NCBI GenBank assembly: GCA_949291975.1
Contig: CASEYA010000015.1
Span: 1 to 9,224, forward strand
Length of the DNA stretch: 9,224 bases
Reading direction: 5' to 3'
DNA from: an uncultured Christensenella sp.
Lineage (GTDB): Bacteria > Bacillota > Clostridia > Christensenellales > UBA1242
Part shown: positions 7,322-9,224 of the stretch, piece after piece
How the letters are laid out: each line of letters opens with the position of its first letter
Position numbering within the stretch: position 1 is the first letter of the stretch
The notes under the pieces: generated by a model
Seen by the model: the letters and a program-made list of their open reading frames with translations, nothing else
What the model was told of the DNA's origin: nothing
Database searches by the model: none
Program-made: the position numbers and the translations under genes

Positions 7322-7391
7322 CCATTTAAAAGCATTTTTACAAATCTTGAAAGCACTAAATTTTGGTTTATAAATATAGATATGATTTGTC

Positions 7392-7420
7392 TTGACTTTT
7401 TGCTTTATTTTGAATAAAAT
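7392..7420 (+). promoter_or_regulatory. Promoter of the DUF3592-like gene, placing the transcript start at its ATG
   Basis: TTGACT (7392-7397, 5/6) and TAAAAT (7415-7420, 5/6) are 17 nt apart. The +1 expected from the -10 is 7427, the A of the ATG. A second candidate lies upstream: TTGAAA (7347-7352) and TATAAA (7369-7374), 16 nt apart. It would give a conventional leader, but one still without a Shine-Dalgarno sequence. Confidence 0.65.
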
Positions 7421-7426
7421 TTTCAT

Positions 7427-8152
7427 ATGAAAAAAATCAAAGTTAGCAATGCAAACATTTCCTTTTTTTGCGTTTTTCTTGCTGTGAGCATAGTTCTTCT
7501 TTGTGGAGGGCTGGTTTTTGGAATTTATTATGCATATAATTTAGTAAACTATCAGGAAACGCAGGCTGTAATAACAAACATAGAAGAAGTTTACGACCAA
7601 AAGGACAACGAAACAAACTATAAGGTTTATGTAAATTTTGATTTTAATGGAAATTTTTATGAAAATATATCTCTTGGATATTGGCAAACAGGCTATCAAG
7701 TTGGCGATGAAATTTCCATCTATTGCAACAAAAACAACCCAACAGACATCATAATGCGTGAAATTGTGATTGCTGTGCCAATTATTTTATTAGGCATGGG
7801 TGCAATTTTCTTTTTGCTGAGCATTTTTCCAATTATAAAGCATTGCAAAAAGCAAAAAATATATAAAAACCTTATAAAAAACGGAAAGCTTATAAAATGC
7901 AAAGTTACAAGCATAATTCAAGACACATCATACAGAATGAATGGTGCTTTTGTAAACCGCATTGCTGTTTGCATTCCTGCTAACGAAAATATCATTCATG
8001 AATTTAACAGTTTACCTTTTAACAGAAAATATCACCTTCCGCTTGAAAGCCTTGTTGATGTCTATTATGATAACAAGAATTTTGATAACTATTATGTTGA
8101 CCTTTCTTCTGTAAAGTTTGAGGAAATAAGCGAACCAGAAAAAACGTCCTAA
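7427..8152 (+). CDS. DUF3592-like two-TM membrane protein
   Basis: This 241-residue protein has TM1 at about 12-38 and TM2 at about 112-137. The intervening beta domain (TQAVITNIEEVY, YKVYVNFDFNGNFYE, YQVGDEISIYCNKNNPTDI) shows the features of DUF3592 (PF12158): an A-V-x-N/x-V strand, a central Y-x-V-x-V-x-F strand and a final GD-x-I-x-I-Y-x-x-x-NP turn. A second, probably cytoplasmic, domain (145-228) repeats the same pattern: GKLIKCKVTSI near its start and LVDVYYDNKNFDNYYVDL at its end. Function is unknown; the family is widespread and uncharacterised. No Shine-Dalgarno sequence precedes ATG 7427: the 25 upstream bases have no GG, and the promoter at 7392-7420 predicts a leaderless mRNA. 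No later in-frame start fits better, because it would cut into TM1. The gene stands alone, with hairpins and a terminator downstream. Confidence 0.88.
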   Translation: MKKIKVSNANISFFCVFLAVSIVLLCGGLVFGIYYAYNLVNYQETQAVITNIEEVYDQKDNETNYKVYVNFDFNGNFYENISLGYWQTGYQVGDEISIYCNKNNPTDIIMREIVIAVPIILLGMGAIFFLLSIFPIIKHCKKQKIYKNLIKNGKLIKCKVTSIIQDTSYRMNGAFVNRIAVCIPANENIIHEFNSLPFNRKYHLPLESLVDVYYDNKNFDNYYVDLSSVKFEEISEPEKTS

Positions 8153-8166
8153 AATGCACTAAAAAC

Positions 8167-8208
8167 TTATGGTGAAAAAAACACCATAAAATGTCATAAA
8201 TTATGGCA
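8167..8208 (+). repeat. Two small tandem inverted repeats in the 3' untranslated region
   Basis: TTATGGTG (8167-8174) pairs with CACCATAA (8182-8189) around an A7 loop. TGTCAT (8192-8197) can pair with ATGGCA (8203-8208) around AAATT with one G-T pair. The CCATAA arm (8184-8189) could instead pair with the second TTATGG (8201-8206). There is no T tract here, so these are not terminators themselves; they may stabilise the 3' end. Confidence 0.45.
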
Positions 8209-8218
8209 AAAATATGAT

Positions 8219-8248
8219 AAAACTCTATCACGGTGATAGAGTTTTTTT
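8219..8248 (+). terminator. Intrinsic terminator of the DUF3592-like gene
   Basis: AAAACTCTATCA (8219-8230) and TGATAGAGTTTT (8234-8245) form a perfect 12-bp stem around CGG, and the run T8242-T8248 follows directly. It lies 67 bp past the stop codon at 8152. It is partly symmetrical, so it might also act weakly on the other strand. Confidence 0.88.
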
Positions 8249-8404
8249 GTTTCTATTCAAGGCGTAAAAAGTTAAAAAGTGGTTAGAATAATAATGTTTT
8301 TACCGCTCTATCAAAATTTTAAAAATGAAAATTTAACAATTTTTTGCAATAACAAGGTCTTTTCCCTGTAACAAGCAAAAAACCTTTCGCAAAACCTGCA
8401 AATA
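8249..8404. other. Intergenic stretch without a recognised gene
   Basis: Between the terminator and the next promoter I see no ORF with a ribosome-binding site. The only structure noted is a weak imperfect inverted repeat, AAGGTCTTTT (8354-8363) and AAAAAACCTT (8377-8386), with one mismatch and a 13-nt loop. It is upstream of the predicted transcription start at about 8440, so it would be a DNA site rather than a leader element, if it is anything. Confidence 0.4.
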
Positions 8405-8433
8405 TTGACTTTTCCATTAAAATATGTTATAAT
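8405..8433 (+). promoter_or_regulatory. Strong sigma-A-type promoter of the repeat-protein gene
   Basis: TTGACT (8405-8410, 5/6) and a perfect TATAAT (8428-8433) are 17 nt apart, with an extended -10 TG (TGTTATAAT). The predicted start is near 8440, giving a leader of about 23 nt containing AAAGGAG (8450-8456). Confidence 0.85.
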
Positions 8434-8462
8434 TATAGTAGAAAATCACAAAGGAGAAAACT

Positions 8463-8783
8463 TTGGAGAAAAAAGAAATTGCAAAAAGCGAGAGTGCCAA
8501 GTTATTTTTGCTTTTGAAACAAGGTCTAGCATCAAAAAAGAATATCCCGCTTTATCGCCAAATGATAATAACTTACGGCGACCCTGAATATAACTTTTTA
8601 TTCGCAAGAACTTTTGAAGGAACAAAAGAGGAAATTTTAGAGCATCAAAAAGTGATTGAAGACTCTGGCAATGCGCAATATGCCTATCTTTTTGCAAGAT
8701 ATATTGGTAGTGCAGACATTTTGGCTTTGCAAGAAATGGTGATTAAGTCTGGCGATGCATTATCTGCAAGTTTTTTGCAATAA
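8463..8783 (+). CDS. Small repeat protein (about 28-residue helical repeats), 5' part, TTG start, ends at a frameshift
   Basis: This reading frame gives 106 residues. The start is TTG 8463-8465: AAAGGAG (8450-8456) lies 6 nt upstream, the promoter is well placed and there is no ATG nearby. After a lysine-rich N-terminus (1-37), units of about 28 residues follow: YGDPEYNFLFAR... from 38, SGNAQYAYLFAR... from 68, SGDALSAS... from 97. The consensus is roughly S/Y-G-D/N-x-x-Y-x-x-x-FAR, then a G/A-x-x-x-x-L-x-x-x-VI helix. Similar TG/SGDAxYxYxFAR repeats occur in many uncharacterised Bacillota proteins and probably form a helical solenoid. The third unit breaks off at TTT TTG CAA TAA, while its continuation is encoded one base back in the -1 frame (8774 onward). 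The protein is therefore either truncated by an indel in the T6 run (8771-8776) or extended by -1 frameshifting. Function unknown. Confidence 0.75.
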   Translation: MEKKEIAKSESAKLFLLLKQGLASKKNIPLYRQMIITYGDPEYNFLFARTFEGTKEEILEHQKVIEDSGNAQYAYLFARYIGSADILALQEMVIKSGDALSASFLQ

Positions 8784-9007
8784 ATGTCAAAGAGGCAGAC
8801 AGAAACGCTCTTGAAAAGATGATTTTATCTTCAAACAATGTGATTGCAATTAACCTCTATCTTGAAGATGTGAAGAAGAAAGAAATTGAAAAAGAAGCAA
8901 GAAAAAGACAAGATTCCAGAGAACAAATTGAACAAACAAAACAGGGAAAAGAAAAACAAAAAGCAAAGAAAAAAGCAAAAAAGCATCACAGTTTTAATGC
9001 ACTATAA
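8774..9007 (+). pseudogene. Displaced 3' part of the repeat-protein gene (-1 frame)
   Basis: Read from TTT 8774-8776, this frame gives F-A-I-N-V-K-E-A-D-R-N-A-L-E-K-M-I-L, which completes the third repeat. A fourth, degenerate unit follows (SSNNVIAINLYLEDVKKKEI). The last 40 residues or so are a Lys/Glu/Gln-rich tail (EARKRQ, KEKQKAKKKAKKHH) ending at TAA 9005-9007. The ATG at 8819 lies inside repeat 3 and has no good ribosome-binding site, so independent translation is unlikely. Restored with one extra T in the run 8771-8776, the whole gene would be about 181 residues. Because the downstream frame is still intact, the lesion is recent, a sequencing or assembly error in a homopolymer, or a functional slippage site. 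Confidence 0.7.
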
Positions 9008-9028
9008 AAAGCAATTTTTGCTTTTTTT
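9006..9028 (+). terminator. Intrinsic terminator of the repeat-protein gene
   Basis: AAAAAGCAA (9006-9014) and TTGCTTTTT (9018-9026) form a perfect 9-bp stem with a TTT loop and two further Ts. It overlaps the stop codon of the displaced frame (9005-9007), which supports 9007, not 8783, as the original gene end. The stem is AT-rich, with only two G-C pairs. Confidence 0.7.
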
Positions 9029-9140
9029 ATTTTTAGCCAAAAAGAAATATAACTTTAAAAAATTTTTCCAAACATTTTTTAAGTTTAGCCCCCTTTTATG
9101 TTAAACTATTTAAAATATAAATAAAACTTTTTATTAAATG

Positions 9141-9169
9141 TTGACTTTTATTTTTTTTTGCTATATAAT
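9141..9169 (+). promoter_or_regulatory. Near-consensus promoter for a transcript leaving the right edge
   Basis: TTGACT (9141-9146, 5/6) and a perfect TATAAT (9164-9169) are 17 nt apart. The predicted start is near 9176, so at least 49 nt of transcript lie inside the window. They hold no start codon with a ribosome-binding site and end in a GC-richer stretch (GCATGCGCCGTTGG, 9211-9224) that stands out from its surroundings. The product lies beyond the window: either a gene with a leader or a structured RNA. The region 9029-9140 is AT-rich with nothing else recognised. Confidence 0.8.
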
Positions 9170-9224
9170 TATAAAGCTATTCTGATAAAATTACAAAATT
9201 TTAGAAGATTGCATGCGCCGTTGG

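Noticed and set aside
8221..8243. Inverted repeat ACTCTATCA-CGG-TGATAGAGT resembles tet operator half-sites
   Set aside because: The tet operator has one central base, whereas this has three. There is no tetR or tetA nearby, and the repeat sits directly before a T run after a gene, so it is a terminator.
8446..8697. Minus-strand open frame opposite the repeat-protein gene
   Set aside because: It is antisense to a gene with a strong promoter, a ribosome-binding site and recognisable repeats.
8819..9007. Independent small basic protein starting at ATG 8819
   Set aside because: The ATG falls in the middle of a repeat unit whose first half is coded just upstream in the same frame, and no Shine-Dalgarno sequence precedes it.
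9200..9224. Possible tRNA or other structured RNA start at the right edge
   Set aside because: Only about 25 bases are visible and no acceptor stem or D-arm can be verified.
1..9224. CRISPR array, IS element, prophage or defence operon
   Set aside because: No regularly spaced direct repeats, transposase, integrase or known defence domain were found. AddB is a housekeeping repair protein.

Overview
The window is low-GC DNA (about 30% by eye). It has typical sigma-A-type promoters, strong Shine-Dalgarno sequences (AAAGGAG or GAGGTG), intrinsic terminators and standard code 11: TGG encodes Trp and TGA is used as a stop. The gene set (AddB/RexB, two YugP-type zinc peptidases, a lipoprotein, a DUF3592-like membrane protein) points to a Bacillota chromosome, most likely an uncultured Clostridia- or Bacilli-related lineage. 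No phage, IS, CRISPR or plasmid gene is visible. This looks like chromosomal backbone with several poorly characterised genes.

Layout. (1) 1-2400, minus: the first 800 residues of AddB/RexB, running off the left edge, with its own promoter; addA would be expected further left. (2) 2566-3420, minus: a cytoplasmic protein with two copies of a Myb/SANT-like helical unit followed by a coiled coil, ending at a hairpin terminator. (3) 3519-6273, plus: a soluble 329-residue protein of unknown function, then two tandem membrane zinc metallopeptidases of the YugP family. The first is divergent with a Gln/Glu-rich tail and its own promoter; the second is canonical. A 14-bp bidirectional hairpin follows. 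(4) 6466-7263, minus: a secreted lipoprotein converging on that hairpin. (5) 7427-8152, plus: a two-TM DUF3592-like protein, apparently leaderless. (6) 8463-9007, plus: a small protein made of about 28-residue repeats, starting at TTG and interrupted by a one-base frameshift at a T6 run. (7) 9141-9169: a near-consensus promoter firing out of the right edge.

Functional links are limited. AddB belongs to recombinational double-strand-break repair with AddA. The two peptidases probably act together at the membrane and may be co-transcribed. The rest are single-gene units with separate promoters and terminators, so I see no evidence of one multi-gene novel system. The best second-look items are the frameshifted repeat gene, the peptidase paralogue pair, the Walker-less AddB, the duplicated Myb-like regulator and the leaderless membrane-protein gene.
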